Assembly: GCF_003056055.1 (NCBI RefSeq)
Contig: NZ_PYFP01000001.1
Location: 1,798,001-1,862,000 of the forward strand
DNA: 64,000 nucleotides
Direction: 5' to 3'
Origin: Glaciimonas sp. PCH181
GTDB lineage: Bacteria > Pseudomonadota > Gammaproteobacteria > Burkholderiales > Burkholderiaceae_D
The notes beneath the pieces were generated by a model. That model was not told the DNA's origin. It ran no database searches and was given only the letters and a program-made list of their open reading frames with translations. The number at the start of each line of letters is the position of its first letter. The stretch's first letter is position 1. Positions 47,830 through 57,772 of this stretch are shown here, piece by piece. The translations under genes and the position numbers were made by a program.

Positions 47830-49281
47830 TCAATACTTGATAAGCCGGGTACGAGAGCGATCCGATTCCTGACCAGTAGTGGCTTTATTCTCCGAAGGAC
47901 TGATCCATCCGCCGCCCATTGCGCGATACAGGTTGACGTGCGCGATGAGCAGACTGGTGCGCAGCTGCAGCAGATTGACGTCGGCGCTATAGCTTGTGCG
48001 TTGCGCATCCAGTTCTTCCAGGTAAGACGCGTAGCCGCTGCGGTACCGGTTACGGGCGATGCGCAGTGCTTCGGCCGCAGCGATCTGTTGCTCTTGTGCT
48101 TCGGTGGTTTGCTCTCCCAGCCGCTGCACGGAATCGAGTCCATTTTCCACTTCAGCGAATGCGGTACGAACCACAATTTCGTATGCAAACACGGCACGGT
48201 CACGCTCTGAAGCAGCGATGTCGGTTTGCGCGCGTAACCGCCCTCCTTCGAAGATGGGCGCCAGGATGCTGCCGCCGATGCTCCACAAGAAGAATGGCGA
48301 CTGCGCCAACTGGCTCATGCTAAAGGCAGCTACTCCTGCAGAAGCAGCGAGATTGACCGATGGCAGCAGTTGATCTCGTGCGGCGGCAAGGTTGGCGTCT
48401 GCCGCGACAACCGCTCTTTCTGCCTGAAAAATGTCTGGGCGCCGACGCAACAATTGCGACGGCAGCCAGGCGGTCACCGGCGGCGGCGCGAGCGCCGTCA
48501 ATGCAGGGCCGCGGGCAATGGCGGCGGGGTTGTCGCCGATCAGAATACTCAAGGCATTTTCTTGCTGCGCAATGGCGCGCTGCAACTGTGGAATTGCTGC
48601 GGCTGTGGCGCGATATTCGGCCTGCGCCTGGGCCCATTCCAGCCGGGAACTGTAGCCAACCTCAAACTCCTTACGGGTAAGGTCCAGCGAGCCCTGTCGC
48701 GACTTGAGCGTGGCACGGGCAAGATCGAGCTGCGCATCCAGTCCACGCAAATTCAGATAGCCTGAGGCCACGTTGGCCGCAACCACAAGGGCAGTGGCGC
48801 CAGCAGCTGCCTGCTGTCCCTCGTAATCGGCACGCGTGGCGTCAGTGAGACTTTCCAATCTTCCCCATAGATCGACCTCATAACTAGCCTGCAAGCTGCC
48901 CTGATAAACAGTCGTGTCGCTGGGCGTGCCGAAAGCATTGAGCGCGCGCGATCGTCCAGGTGTGAATCCTGCCGTCACCGAAGGCAACTGACCAGCTGCG
49001 GCGATCCGCACACGCGCTTGATATTCTTGAACCTGGGCACGGGCCATACGCAGATCGGCGTTGCGCGTGCGGGCCAAATCTTCGAGCGCGTTGAGTATCG
49101 GATCACCAAACACTTTCCACCATTGCACGTCGACGGCTGCCGAGGGACTTGCATGAGTGCGCCATCCGGCCGGCATCTGCAAAGACGACGCCGGCGACGG
49201 CTGCGGCGCGATACTGCAGCCGGAGGACAGCAGAGCCAGAAAAAGACTGGCGGTGCAGGTCGTAAGGTTCATGCTATTCAC
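47830..49281 (-). CDS. NodT-type outer-membrane efflux lipoprotein
   Basis: The 483-residue protein is a TolC-like outer-membrane factor. The lipobox LLSSGC places the acylated Cys at about residue 22. Two OEP repeats follow (about 60-260 and 275-460), with RRPDIFQAERAVVAADANLA and a C-terminal ANRYRSGYASYLEELDAQR-like segment (here RNRYRSGYASYLEELDAQR). It makes the exit duct of the tripartite pump encoded upstream. Start GTG at 49281 overlaps the adaptor gene stop (GTGA); ATG at 49272 is an alternative. Stop at 47830, before a 240-base gap. Confidence 0.92.
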   Translation of the reverse strand: MNSMNLTTCTASLFLALLSSGCSIAPQPSPASSLQMPAGWRTHASPSAAVDVQWWKVFGDPILNALEDLARTRNADLRMARAQVQEYQARVRIAAAGQLPSVTAGFTPGRSRALNAFGTPSDTTVYQGSLQASYEVDLWGRLESLTDATRADYEGQQAAAGATALVVAANVASGYLNLRGLDAQLDLARATLKSRQGSLDLTRKEFEVGYSSRLEWAQAQAEYRATAAAIPQLQRAIAQQENALSILIGDNPAAIARGPALTALAPPPVTAWLPSQLLRRRPDIFQAERAVVAADANLAAARDQLLPSVNLAASAGVAAFSMSQLAQSPFFLWSIGGSILAPIFEGGRLRAQTDIAASERDRAVFAYEIVVRTAFAEVENGLDSVQRLGEQTTEAQEQQIAAAEALRIARNRYRSGYASYLEELDAQRTSYSADVNLLQLRTSLLIAHVNLYRAMGGGWISPSENKATTGQESDRSRTRLIKY

Positions 49282-50390
49282 CGACTGTTTTCCCGGCGCG
49301 TCGTATGTTTGGCGTCGGCTCCGGTATCGATACTGATCACCACCGACATGCCCGGCCGAAGCCGTTGCGCCAGAGCCTGGTCCGGATCGATACTGATCCG
49401 TACCGGAATCCGTTGGGCGATCTTGACATAGTTACCAGTGGCATTGTCGGCAGGCAATACGCTGAATTCCGAGCCTGTCGCCGGCGAGATGCGTTCCACG
49501 TGACCGCGAAGCTGCGCGTGGTCGAGCGCATCCACCTGAAAGTCGACAGGCTGGCCAAGGCGCACATCAGACATTTGCGTTTCCTTCATGTTGGCAATGA
49601 TCCACAACTGGCGTGGCACGATCGCGGTCAGCTGCGCACTGGCGTTCACATAAGCACCCTGCCGCACTGTCACCTGTCCGAGTTGACCGTCACGGGGCGC
49701 TACAATGCGTGTGTTGTCGAGATCAATCCGGGCCAGTTGCACCGCGGCTTCCGCACTGGCGACCGCAGCTTCCAGCGATGCGCGGGTGACGATCACCGTC
49801 TGCAGATTCTGGCGGGCGATCTCAAGTGCGGCCTTGGCCTGTGCGGTAGCGGCAATGCTCTGCGCACGCGCCGCACGGGTCTGGTCGCGCTCCCGCGTCG
49901 ACAGTGAACCGTCGGCAGCAAGCTCTTCCACCCGGCGCAAGTCGGCTGCCGCCTTCAAAGATTGTGCATCGGCATTGGCCACGGCCGCCTGGTTCTGTTC
50001 AATAGTAGCTTCAGCGCTACGGCGTTGCTGGATGACGTTGGCCAGTGCCGCCTTCTGGGTAGCCAGTTGGGAATTGGCCTGATCGAGTTTCTGGTGATAG
50101 ATGCGGTCATCGAGCCGCACCAGCAAATCGCCGGTATGAACATACTGGAAATCCTGCACCGGAACTTCCATGACGTAACCGCTCAGTTGGGGACTGATGA
50201 TCGTGACCTGGCCGCGCACGAAGGCATTATCTGTACTCTGGATCGCGCTGCCAAATGGCGGCAGCTGCCAGGCGTAAAGCACGACCAATATGCCGATGAT
50301 GGCAATCGTGACAAAGAGAACCCCCGACCACAAGCGTTTGCGGCTGGGACGGGGTGGTTCGGTAGATGGGTCGGAATTAACTGCGCTCAT
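49278..50390 (-). CDS. HlyD/EmrA-family membrane-fusion adaptor
   Basis: A 370-residue adaptor with one N-terminal membrane helix (about 19-40, WSGVLFVTIAIIGILVVLYA), a lipoyl/biotin-like domain split by a long coiled coil (about 95-210, rich in Ala/Gln/Glu) and a beta-barrel domain (NTRIVAPRDGQLGQVTVRQG near 220-240). It links the inner-membrane MFS pump to the NodT-type channel. Start overlaps closely with the MFS stop (one base between). The substrate cannot be told from the sequence. Confidence 0.92.
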   Translation of the reverse strand: MSAVNSDPSTEPPRPSRKRLWSGVLFVTIAIIGILVVLYAWQLPPFGSAIQSTDNAFVRGQVTIISPQLSGYVMEVPVQDFQYVHTGDLLVRLDDRIYHQKLDQANSQLATQKAALANVIQQRRSAEATIEQNQAAVANADAQSLKAAADLRRVEELAADGSLSTRERDQTRAARAQSIAATAQAKAALEIARQNLQTVIVTRASLEAAVASAEAAVQLARIDLDNTRIVAPRDGQLGQVTVRQGAYVNASAQLTAIVPRQLWIIANMKETQMSDVRLGQPVDFQVDALDHAQLRGHVERISPATGSEFSVLPADNATGNYVKIAQRIPVRISIDPDQALAQRLRPGMSVVISIDTGADAKHTTRRENSR

Positions 50391-50391
50391 G

Positions 50392-52071
50392 TCAGGTTGT
50401 CATGGGTGAGGAAGCGGATTTTGCGTCCGGAGCGGGACCAGATGGCGGAGCAGATGCAGGGGCGGCAGTTGCTACCCGGCGCAGCCAGAGCGCACGGCAA
50501 AAAATCCAGGCAGCAGTCAGGATTGCGATCACGGCAATTAATATGAAGGTATCGTTGTAGGCCAGCACATTGGCTTCCCGTGTTGCGGCAGCACCCAGTG
50601 CGGAAATGCCCTCCGCGTTGCGCAAGGTCGGGTCGCCAAGGACCTTCCCGTAAACTGCAGCGCCGGCTTGCACACGGGCAGCGACCTGCGGGTCGAGCAA
50701 GCTCAGATGCTCGACCAGCTGGCTCGAATGAAATTTCTCGCGCACCACCTGGAACGTTCCCATAGCGGCCGAGCCGATCAGACCGCCCAGGTTCTGGCAC
50801 ATACCGAACATGACGGAGAAGCTGACCAGATTGCGTGGCTCAGCGATGACCCCGCTAATACCAGAAATCATCGCGGGGCCAAGGAAGAACACACTCCCGA
50901 ACGCCAACAGGAATTGGCTCACCAGCATGTTGACAGGCCGCGTCTGGTTGGTTGCCTGCGCGTCAATGAGAGCGCCAGCGCCCATCAACAGCAGCGCAAC
51001 CACCACCGGCGCCATCAGGTGGTTCGGATTAAGTGTCAGTGCGCTGGCCGCTATGCCGGCAACCGAGGCGATTAGAACCACTGCGAACAGGCCATGCATC
51101 TGGTCGTTATTCAACCCTACCACCTGCAAGAAGCCCACCGCACCCGTAGCCTGCTCCGACAGCACGATGCGGATCAGTATCATTGCCAGTCCCCACCTCA
51201 CAATGCGGCCGCTCGTCAGCCAGCGTGTATTGAGCAGCGGGTTGTCCCGCCTGCTCTCGATCACCAGAGCGGTGGCGATGAGCCCGATCGCACCCGCCAG
51301 GGCCATGCCAATCCAGGGTGTCTCCAGCCACCAGACGATACGACCCAATGAGAACACCGCGCACATCAGCGCTACACCCGGTGCGAACAGGCCGAAGGTG
51401 AGGAAATCAAGTCTTTCAAAGGTATTGAAACGGTCGCTGGGCGGTAATTTGAGCAGCAGGACACATCCAAGCGAGAGTAGCGCCAGTCCCAGCTCGAACA
51501 AATATAGCCCGCGCCACGCCGCGATCTGCAGCAGATCCGTGGAAATAATCCGGGCGATCGGCAGCGCCAGTTGTGCAGCGCCGAGCCCTACCGCGATTCC
51601 CTTCAATCGCCACTTTGCGGGAAAGGCTTGCAGCATGTAATAAAGTCCCAACGTACTGAGCGCAGCGCCTGCCATGCCGTGGGCGGCTCGTACGGCAATG
51701 GCTGAGCTCAGGTCGTTGACAAACAGATGCGCAAACGTTACCAGCGCATACAGCGCGACAAACGCTTCGGTAAACAGACGCAATCCGAATTGCTGGCGAA
51801 ACTTCACAAGCAAAAGGCTCATCGTTACATTGGTCATCACATAAGCCGCCGGCAGCCAGGCCACCTCGGTCGAGTAGGCGCCCAGCGTGCCTTGTAGATT
51901 GATCAGGTTGGCGGATACCAGTGCGTTGCCCAAACCACCTGTGATGGCAACGATGAATCCTACGATGCCATACGCGAAGCGGAGCGGGGTTGAGTGAGCC
52001 GGCGTCGAAGGTGAACCCGGCAACGTGGGCCGTTCATCCGGCAGCCATTTTCGGGCCACGTAATGATTCAT
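50392..52071 (-). CDS. DHA2-family MFS drug/proton antiporter
   Basis: A 559-residue transporter with about 14 helices, as in EmrB/QacA-type DHA2 members, and a charged C-terminal tail rich in Ala/Pro/Ser. The N-terminal helix set includes TEVAWLPAAYVMTNVTMSLL. It exports a hydrophobic compound by proton antiport through the adaptor and outer-membrane factor encoded immediately downstream, in the order MFS-HlyD-OMF. A long periplasmic loop (about 450-500) is present near the end. No regulator gene is adjacent. It starts 49 bases after the cytochrome c gene stop. Confidence 0.92.
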   Translation of the reverse strand: MNHYVARKWLPDERPTLPGSPSTPAHSTPLRFAYGIVGFIVAITGGLGNALVSANLINLQGTLGAYSTEVAWLPAAYVMTNVTMSLLLVKFRQQFGLRLFTEAFVALYALVTFAHLFVNDLSSAIAVRAAHGMAGAALSTLGLYYMLQAFPAKWRLKGIAVGLGAAQLALPIARIISTDLLQIAAWRGLYLFELGLALLSLGCVLLLKLPPSDRFNTFERLDFLTFGLFAPGVALMCAVFSLGRIVWWLETPWIGMALAGAIGLIATALVIESRRDNPLLNTRWLTSGRIVRWGLAMILIRIVLSEQATGAVGFLQVVGLNNDQMHGLFAVVLIASVAGIAASALTLNPNHLMAPVVVALLLMGAGALIDAQATNQTRPVNMLVSQFLLAFGSVFFLGPAMISGISGVIAEPRNLVSFSVMFGMCQNLGGLIGSAAMGTFQVVREKFHSSQLVEHLSLLDPQVAARVQAGAAVYGKVLGDPTLRNAEGISALGAAATREANVLAYNDTFILIAVIAILTAAWIFCRALWLRRVATAAPASAPPSGPAPDAKSASSPMTT

Positions 52072-52119
52072 AGTATCGATCCCTAACGCATGGCAACCCT
52101 GACAACAACCTCGCTGCTG

Positions 52120-53529
52120 TTATATCGGACCTTGTGCATTCCGCCTTTTCCGCCTGTTGAATCCGAAAATCGCAGCGATGATCACGATGATGAACGCTCC
52201 CATTCCCACTCTGGCCACCGTCACCAGGTTGGACGAACTGCCGCCGGCACGTAACGTCTTCACCTGATCTACGCTCACCACGGCTGCGGGGTTGCCAAAA
52301 TTCTTGGTCAGATAATTCCCGAGGGTTGCGATCTGCTGATCCGACAGTTCTTTTTTGAAACCAGGCATCAGAACCTCGTCGGAATCGGTTTTCCGCTGTA
52401 TGCCATCGAGCATCACCATCACCAGATTGTTGATGTTGGTTCTACCCAGCGCCGTGTTGTGAAACAGTGGTGGCAGCCCCCCATCGAAACTGCCCTGGCC
52501 GCGCGCCTGGTGACAAGTTGCGCACTGGGCGTCGTAGAGTTGCGGGCCGGTCATCTGGTTCGGATCCGTGGGCAAGGCCACGCCCCGGATACTGTTCAAG
52601 TCATCGGCAGCCGCACCCCATGCGTATGTCGCGGTGGTGTCAGCTGCATCGTGTTGTGCCGGCACGCTCTTCAGATATGTGGCAATTGCACGCAGGTCGC
52701 CGTCGGTCAGGTGCCGCAGGCTGTTATCGACCGCCTCTGCCATCGGTCCTGCCGCCTGCGCCTTGTTGGCCGTGTGGCCGACGCGCATGTAATCGACAAT
52801 TTCCTGCGCGCTCCATCCGCCGATGCCGCTATTCGCATCCGATGTAATGTTAGGCGCGTGCCAAGTGCCGACCTCGCCTCCCCCAAGTTCACGCGACAAA
52901 TTCTCCGCCATCAGGACATTCCGTGGCGTGTGGCAGGTGCTGCAGTGCGCGAGTCCAAGAGTCAGATAGGCGCCACGATTCCATTCCGGGCTTTTGCTGG
53001 CATCGGGTGTAAACGGCTGCTTGTCCAGAAATAACAGATTCCAGCCCGCCATCGACAGCCGGATGTTGAACGGAAAAGGCAGCGCCGTGGCGGGGGCGGC
53101 GGCATCGACCGGTGCAACCGCTTGCATAAAATACGCATACAACGCCTGCACATCGTCGTCTGTGACTTTTGCGTACGACGTATATGGCATGGCCGGATAG
53201 AGATGCCGTCCGTCAGCGCGTATCCCTTTACGCAAGGCATCACTGAATTGTTCCAGCGTGTAGTTTCCGATGCCGTGTGTTTTCGAGGACGTGATATTGG
53301 TTGAAACAATCGGACCGAGCGGCGTCGGCAGCGACAGGCCGCCGGCCATGGCCTTGCCGCCAGGTGCGGTGTGGCACGCGATGCAATCGCCGGCGGTAGC
53401 CAGATATTCGCCGCGCTTGACCATGTCGGCATTGGCCGGGCCTGGCGCTGCAGCGGAGTAAACATTGAAACTCGCCAGCGCCAGCACGGTGGCGCCGAGA
53501 TTAACGTGCAAGCATGTCATCAATTTCAT
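52120..53529 (-). CDS. Triheme cytochrome c subunit of membrane GMC dehydrogenase
   Basis: The 469-residue exported cytochrome has a signal peptide (to about residue 26, SAAAPG), three heme sites: CIACH (about 49-53), CSTCH (about 194) and CATCH (about 334), and a C-terminal membrane anchor (about 437-460, GAFIIVIIAAIFGF) followed by RRKRR. This matches the cytochrome subunit of gluconate 2-dehydrogenase and alcohol/sorbitol dehydrogenases, passing electrons to ubiquinone. It starts 18 bases after the GMC gene, in the order gamma-GMC-cytochrome. Confidence 0.93.
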   Translation of the reverse strand: MKLMTCLHVNLGATVLALASFNVYSAAAPGPANADMVKRGEYLATAGDCIACHTAPGGKAMAGGLSLPTPLGPIVSTNITSSKTHGIGNYTLEQFSDALRKGIRADGRHLYPAMPYTSYAKVTDDDVQALYAYFMQAVAPVDAAAPATALPFPFNIRLSMAGWNLLFLDKQPFTPDASKSPEWNRGAYLTLGLAHCSTCHTPRNVLMAENLSRELGGGEVGTWHAPNITSDANSGIGGWSAQEIVDYMRVGHTANKAQAAGPMAEAVDNSLRHLTDGDLRAIATYLKSVPAQHDAADTTATYAWGAAADDLNSIRGVALPTDPNQMTGPQLYDAQCATCHQARGQGSFDGGLPPLFHNTALGRTNINNLVMVMLDGIQRKTDSDEVLMPGFKKELSDQQIATLGNYLTKNFGNPAAVVSVDQVKTLRAGGSSSNLVTVARVGMGAFIIVIIAAIFGFNRRKRRNAQGPI

Positions 53530-53547
53530 TGAAGGCTACCTTGACGA

Positions 53548-55182
53548 TTAGGATTTCGACGTAGCCGGGGCCGGCGTACGCACGTTGAATTGTTCTAATA
53601 TGTGCTGCGTAGTTCTCAGCGCCAACGCGATTCCGGTCTGGGTCGAATTACAGGTGGCCGCAGTCGGCATGATGCCGGTGCTGACGATGAACAGGTTTTC
53701 GTGATCATGAGTACGTCCGAAGCCATCGACCACCGACGTTTTCGGGTCATTGCCCATCCCCATCGTGCCGGTAATGTGCTGATTGTTGGCGAAATTACCT
53801 TCCGCGCTGTAACGCAGACCGGTGCCTCCCATTAATTCCGCAATCCGTGCAAAATCGGCTTTGGATACCTCGGCCCCACGCCGCGTGTATTCATCGATGG
53901 AATAACTCGCCTGCGGTTTCGGTATCCCCATCGCATCCTTCTGTGTGCTGAGCGTGATGCGGTTTTCCGGATTGGGTAGCACTTCCAGGACGTTCTTGAC
54001 ATTGACCTGGTGCGCCGCCCGGTAACGCAGCTGCTTCTCGAATTCCGGGCCATACACGCCCTCGGCGATCAACGCCTGGGTGGAAGCCAGCACTTGCGAA
54101 ATATTGGTGAAATCGAGGCGATACGCTGCATGCTTGGAACGGAATGCCCCATCGCGCAGAGTGTTGATAGAGCTAGGACTTTGCGGCCCGCGTCCGAGCC
54201 ACAGTTCGTCCTCGGCATAGAACGTCAACGACGTGCTCGGGTGATCCATCAGGTTGCGGCCGACCATGTCAGAACTGTTCGCCAGGCCTTGGGGGTATTT
54301 ATCGCTAGCCGACAGCAGCAACAGTTTCGGACTTTCGATGCCATTAGCCGCAAGAATAAAGGTTTTACCGGTGACACGATGTGAAACTTTGTCAGGGTCG
54401 TAGTAAAGAGCGGCGACAATGCGGCCTTGCGCATCATGTTCGATCTTGTAGACATTGGCGTTCGGGATCAGCTTGGCGCCGGCGGCTTCGGCGGCCTCTG
54501 CCGCCAGGCCGCCGTGATATTGGGCGTCGATCGGGCAAATCGGCTGGCAACTGTTGTTGCCGCAGCAGGCAGGCCGGCCATCATAAGACCGGCTGTTGCG
54601 TGCGGTCGTATTGGCGACGACTTCGTAGCCGCCAGGCGCCAGCCGTTCGCGGAAGCGACGCATCGCCCAGGTTTCCGTAACAGGTTCCATCGGGAACGGT
54701 TTACTGCGCGGTGACCCGGTGTTGGGTGCGCCCGACACGCCCATGATCTCTTCGGCCTCCTGATAAAAGGGATCGAGTTCCTCGTAGGTAAGTGGCCAGT
54801 CGACCCCGACCCCATACAAACTCTTGATGCGCATGTCATTCGGGACCACGCGCCAGGCCTGTGCCGCCCAGTGCCAGGTGGTTCCGCCAACCTGACGGAT
54901 GTACTCGGCGGGATAGGGATACGGACCGGCCTGCACCAGATAACCGCTGTCCTTGGGCTGGTAAATCGGATGCGGCGCCGATGGCACGGATGGATAGGGT
55001 GACATCCAGTCGCCCTTGCGCGGCGAATTGCGGAAGCGGGCAACGATCTGGCCGCGGTTAACCCGCGGACCTGCTTCCAGGATCACGACCGAGGCCCCCT
55101 GTTTCAACAGCTTGAGTGCGGTCAACGAGCCAATGATTCCTGAGCCGATTACAACGAAGTCAGCCGACAATTGTTCCGACAT
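53548..55182 (-). CDS. GMC-family flavoprotein dehydrogenase subunit
   Basis: A 544-residue FAD enzyme. The N-terminal Rossmann motif is FVVIGSGIIGSLTALKLL (about 9-26), and the C-terminal GMC catalytic segment has NQHITGTMGMGND and STGIMPTAATCNSTQTGIA (the His/Asn pair region). This is the large subunit of gluconate 2-dehydrogenase-type or fructose/sorbitol dehydrogenase complexes. No signal peptide, so export would rely on its partner (the Tat-type gamma subunit). ATG at 55182 has AGGAG seven bases ahead; an upstream start at 55230 is rejected. Sugar or sugar-acid substrate not determined. Confidence 0.92.
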   Translation of the reverse strand: MSEQLSADFVVIGSGIIGSLTALKLLKQGASVVILEAGPRVNRGQIVARFRNSPRKGDWMSPYPSVPSAPHPIYQPKDSGYLVQAGPYPYPAEYIRQVGGTTWHWAAQAWRVVPNDMRIKSLYGVGVDWPLTYEELDPFYQEAEEIMGVSGAPNTGSPRSKPFPMEPVTETWAMRRFRERLAPGGYEVVANTTARNSRSYDGRPACCGNNSCQPICPIDAQYHGGLAAEAAEAAGAKLIPNANVYKIEHDAQGRIVAALYYDPDKVSHRVTGKTFILAANGIESPKLLLLSASDKYPQGLANSSDMVGRNLMDHPSTSLTFYAEDELWLGRGPQSPSSINTLRDGAFRSKHAAYRLDFTNISQVLASTQALIAEGVYGPEFEKQLRYRAAHQVNVKNVLEVLPNPENRITLSTQKDAMGIPKPQASYSIDEYTRRGAEVSKADFARIAELMGGTGLRYSAEGNFANNQHITGTMGMGNDPKTSVVDGFGRTHDHENLFIVSTGIMPTAATCNSTQTGIALALRTTQHILEQFNVRTPAPATSKS

Positions 55183-55192
55183 CTGGCGCTCC

Positions 55193-55723
55193 TTAGAGAG
55201 GTTTTTTTGCCCAGCTTCCATACACGCCATAGGCGTAGGTAGGAGGTTTCAGCACATCTTCGACGATCACGGCGTTAAGTGCGGTTTCATAGGCAATGCA
55301 GCGTGCCTTCTCGCCATCGCCGACGATACCCATGCACCAGGCTGTCACGATTTTTCGGGGCACTGCAGCTAGCGGCGAGTGTTCGTCGTCGAGTGTTTTC
55401 TGCAAGGCGAGAGGGTCGATTTTTCGCTCATTGATCAGTGCCAGCAATGCCCGCGCAGCTGCAGGAAAAGCGGAATCATCGGCGGTGAGCGCGTCATACA
55501 GGCGCTTTGCCTGCACCGCATCAAGAGCCTGACGGCCGGCGAGGATCGCGGAAACCGCCACAAACGCACCTTGGTCTGCATCGGCCACCGGTTGCGCCAA
55601 CGCCCAGGGAATCAGCGAAGCGCTATACGCGGACAACAAACCGACCAGCAAGGTGCGCCGTCCGAGACTGGACGGTGCGGCGCTCTCTGCAAGTTGCTCA
55701 GCGACTTTTTCAGGATGATCCAT
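55193..55723 (-). CDS. Gluconate 2-dehydrogenase subunit 3-family (gamma) protein
   Basis: A 176-residue protein with a twin-arginine-like signal (LGRRTLLVGLLSAYSASLIP) about residues 22-41 and a helical mature domain (ISAILAGRQALDAVQAKRLYD here in short parts: FVAVSAILAGRQALDA; VQAKRLYDAL). It is the small subunit that escorts the flavoprotein across the membrane by Tat. ATG at 55723 has AGGA seven bases ahead. It is first in the three-gene set with GMC and cytochrome c. Confidence 0.88.
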   Translation of the reverse strand: MDHPEKVAEQLAESAAPSSLGRRTLLVGLLSAYSASLIPWALAQPVADADQGAFVAVSAILAGRQALDAVQAKRLYDALTADDSAFPAAARALLALINERKIDPLALQKTLDDEHSPLAAVPRKIVTAWCMGIVGDGEKARCIAYETALNAVIVEDVLKPPTYAYGVYGSWAKKPL

Positions 55724-55765
55724 TATGCGTTCCTGTCTCAAAATCAAAGGAAGATCAGAAGAAGA

Positions 55766-56944
55766 TCAAAACGAATGGCGCAAACCTGCCATCAGTACGG
55801 TCTGGTTACGACCCGAAGACGGCGATCCGTTTTGCGAATCTCCGACCACCGCCACCGCGCTCACCTGATTGCCAGTCCCCGCCGCGCCGAGCGTCGTGCC
55901 CTTGGCGAACTGATAGGCCTCCAGCAGGTAAAACGCGGTTCGCTTAAAGAACGAATAAGTTTGTTCCAGCGACAGCTGCTGGTATTTCGCGGGATCAGTG
56001 ATACCGTTGGCGGCATTTTCCCGTGTGTAGCTGTAACCGGCACTGACAAATACCGCGGGCGTAAGCTGGTAAGTCGCCAGCAGCCCGGCGCTATTGAAGA
56101 TTGCAGTGTTCCTGAACAATGAACCGTTGTTCGGACGGTAAGCCACGTTGGTCGCGTTGATGCCGAAGCCCAGCTTGCCGATCGTATAGCGTGCCGCTGC
56201 CGCAATGTACTGCACCGAATCGGCAGAGACATAGCCGTTGTTGATCGGCGACGTGCTGAAACTGGCCGATGCGCCCGGGTTCCAGATGCCTGGAGTCGGC
56301 CCGTTTTTCAACCTCTGGTAACCCAGCGCAAAATTCCAGGCGCTGTAGTCGTATTTGAACGCAGCGCTGAGCGTGCTGCCGCTCGAAGGTTGGCCGGCCA
56401 CTTCTCCCAGGCCAACCAACGCACTGAATTGCGCGCCCGACCAGATCGGCGACGTGTAGGTCAATGAATTGCTGCTTCGGATGGTGGTGTCGAGTCCGTC
56501 GATATCGCCGGGATGGGCGCCGGTGGCACCGGTCAGGACGCTAGTGGGACCGACCGGTCCGACGAACAGGTAATACGGTGTATATTGCCGCCCGGCGGTC
56601 AGCGTGCCGTAGTTGGTATTGGACAGGCCGACATACGCTTGCCGGTTAAACAAAACGCCAGGTGAACTCAGGGCGCCGGTGTTGGTGTCGAATCCGTTTT
56701 CCAGAAGGAACAGTGCCTGCGTCCCGCCGCCCAGGTCTTCATTACCCTTGAAACCAAGTTTGCTGGCGGCCAGGTTGCCGGTACGCAGATATATATTCGA
56801 AGGCCCTTTTTGATTGCTGCTATATACCAGAGCGGTATCCACTGTCCCGTAGATAGTGACATTGCTTTGCGCCGCCGCATCGCACCATGCGCCTGCGCAT
56901 ATTGTCGTCACTCCCGCCAGTAGCAGAGAATTTTTTATCGTCAT
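55766..56944 (-). CDS. Outer-membrane porin, Burkholderiales type
   Basis: The 392-residue protein has a signal peptide (cleavage near ACDAAAQS), then SNVTIYGTVDTALVY, the classic mature start of gram-negative general porins of Burkholderiales, and ends VLMAGLRHSF with terminal Phe. About 16 beta strands with loops are expected. It lies 42 bases upstream of the gamma subunit and may be co-transcribed, allowing the substrate of the dehydrogenase into the periplasm. That coupling is inferred. Confidence 0.93.
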   Translation of the reverse strand: MTIKNSLLLAGVTTICAGAWCDAAAQSNVTIYGTVDTALVYSSNQKGPSNIYLRTGNLAASKLGFKGNEDLGGGTQALFLLENGFDTNTGALSSPGVLFNRQAYVGLSNTNYGTLTAGRQYTPYYLFVGPVGPTSVLTGATGAHPGDIDGLDTTIRSSNSLTYTSPIWSGAQFSALVGLGEVAGQPSSGSTLSAAFKYDYSAWNFALGYQRLKNGPTPGIWNPGASASFSTSPINNGYVSADSVQYIAAAARYTIGKLGFGINATNVAYRPNNGSLFRNTAIFNSAGLLATYQLTPAVFVSAGYSYTRENAANGITDPAKYQQLSLEQTYSFFKRTAFYLLEAYQFAKGTTLGAAGTGNQVSAVAVVGDSQNGSPSSGRNQTVLMAGLRHSF

Positions 56945-57293
56945 TTCCGTCCCCGTACGTTTTTACGGACATCTTTAAGGAGCTACAGGCGCTTTAGTGC
57001 TGCTGTCGATCAATAAATGCGGTGATCTTTTCGAGATGTTCCCTCTGGAGATCACAATGACATTACCAGTTTATAGAATACACGAAGCCGTGCAGGAATT
57101 GCTGCTGTAGTGTCAATTTATTCCCCATCGACTCGGTGACGTCGTTAAAAATACACTCCTTGCCTTTATCACTTTTTAAACTTTCATCTTTACCCAATAA
57201 AGCCAGCACTCTGTTCACCGTTGGCATCGGTAAGTACATCGAAGAGATTAGTTTCTCTTATGAGGATTGCATTACGCACACATACACCCCGAG
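56945..57293. other. 349-bp gap before IS21-type remnant
   Basis: The porin promoter should lie here. A plus frame at 57136-57333 runs into the insertion element and shows no family motif. Nothing else was recognised. Confidence 0.4.
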
Positions 57294-57772
57294 TGTTGAT
57301 TTGCATCCAAATTTGACCCACTTTGCCGCATAATTTGCACACGAAATTGACCCACGTTTAAGACACAATCCTGCTCACGACATTGAGTAGCGGATTGGAG
57401 TGATCGAGGTGGCGTTACCAGGCATTATTCGATGCTGGCACATTCGCGACCAGGTCCCCCTAAGAGAGATCGCCAGGCGTCTTGGCATCTCCAGAATCAC
57501 TGTCCGGCGCTACCTGCGCACGGAAATTACAGAGCCGTCCTACGCGGAGCGGCGTTCGCCCAGTGCAATCGACAAATATGCGTTCCAGTTATCGGCTTTG
57601 CTAAAGACCGAGACGGCCAAATTACGCAAGCAACGGCGCACATTGAAGCAGATCCATGAAGACCTGAAGGAATTGGGTTTCGCGGGATCTTATGACAGGG
57701 TCGCAGCGTTCCCGAGGATATGGCGGGCGGGTCAAACTGACCGGGTCAATTCAGCAAGCAAGCAAACGAACA
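57294..57772 (+). mobile_element. Internally deleted IS21-family element
   Basis: The left end begins TGTTGATTTGC and is followed by two TTGACCCAC repeats (57313-57321; 57348-57356). The right end, read in reverse, begins TGTTCGTTTGC and carries two GACCC repeats (GGGTCAA at 57729 and GGGTCAA at 57743). Between them only the istA N-terminal region remains, so istA's catalytic part and istB are lost. About 480 bases long compared with about 2-2.5 kb for full elements. No target duplication was seen. Confidence 0.7.
57400..57740 (+). pseudogene. IS21-type transposase IstA, N-terminal fragment
   Basis: The fragment keeps the HTH_IS21 domain (VPLREIARRLGISRITVRRY) and the region up to GSYDRVAAF, near residue 105, where the usual IstA sequence stops. 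The remaining frame to about 57981 is read through the element end and unrelated DNA. No catalytic DDE residues. The GTG at 57400 is the first possible start. Confidence 0.8.
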
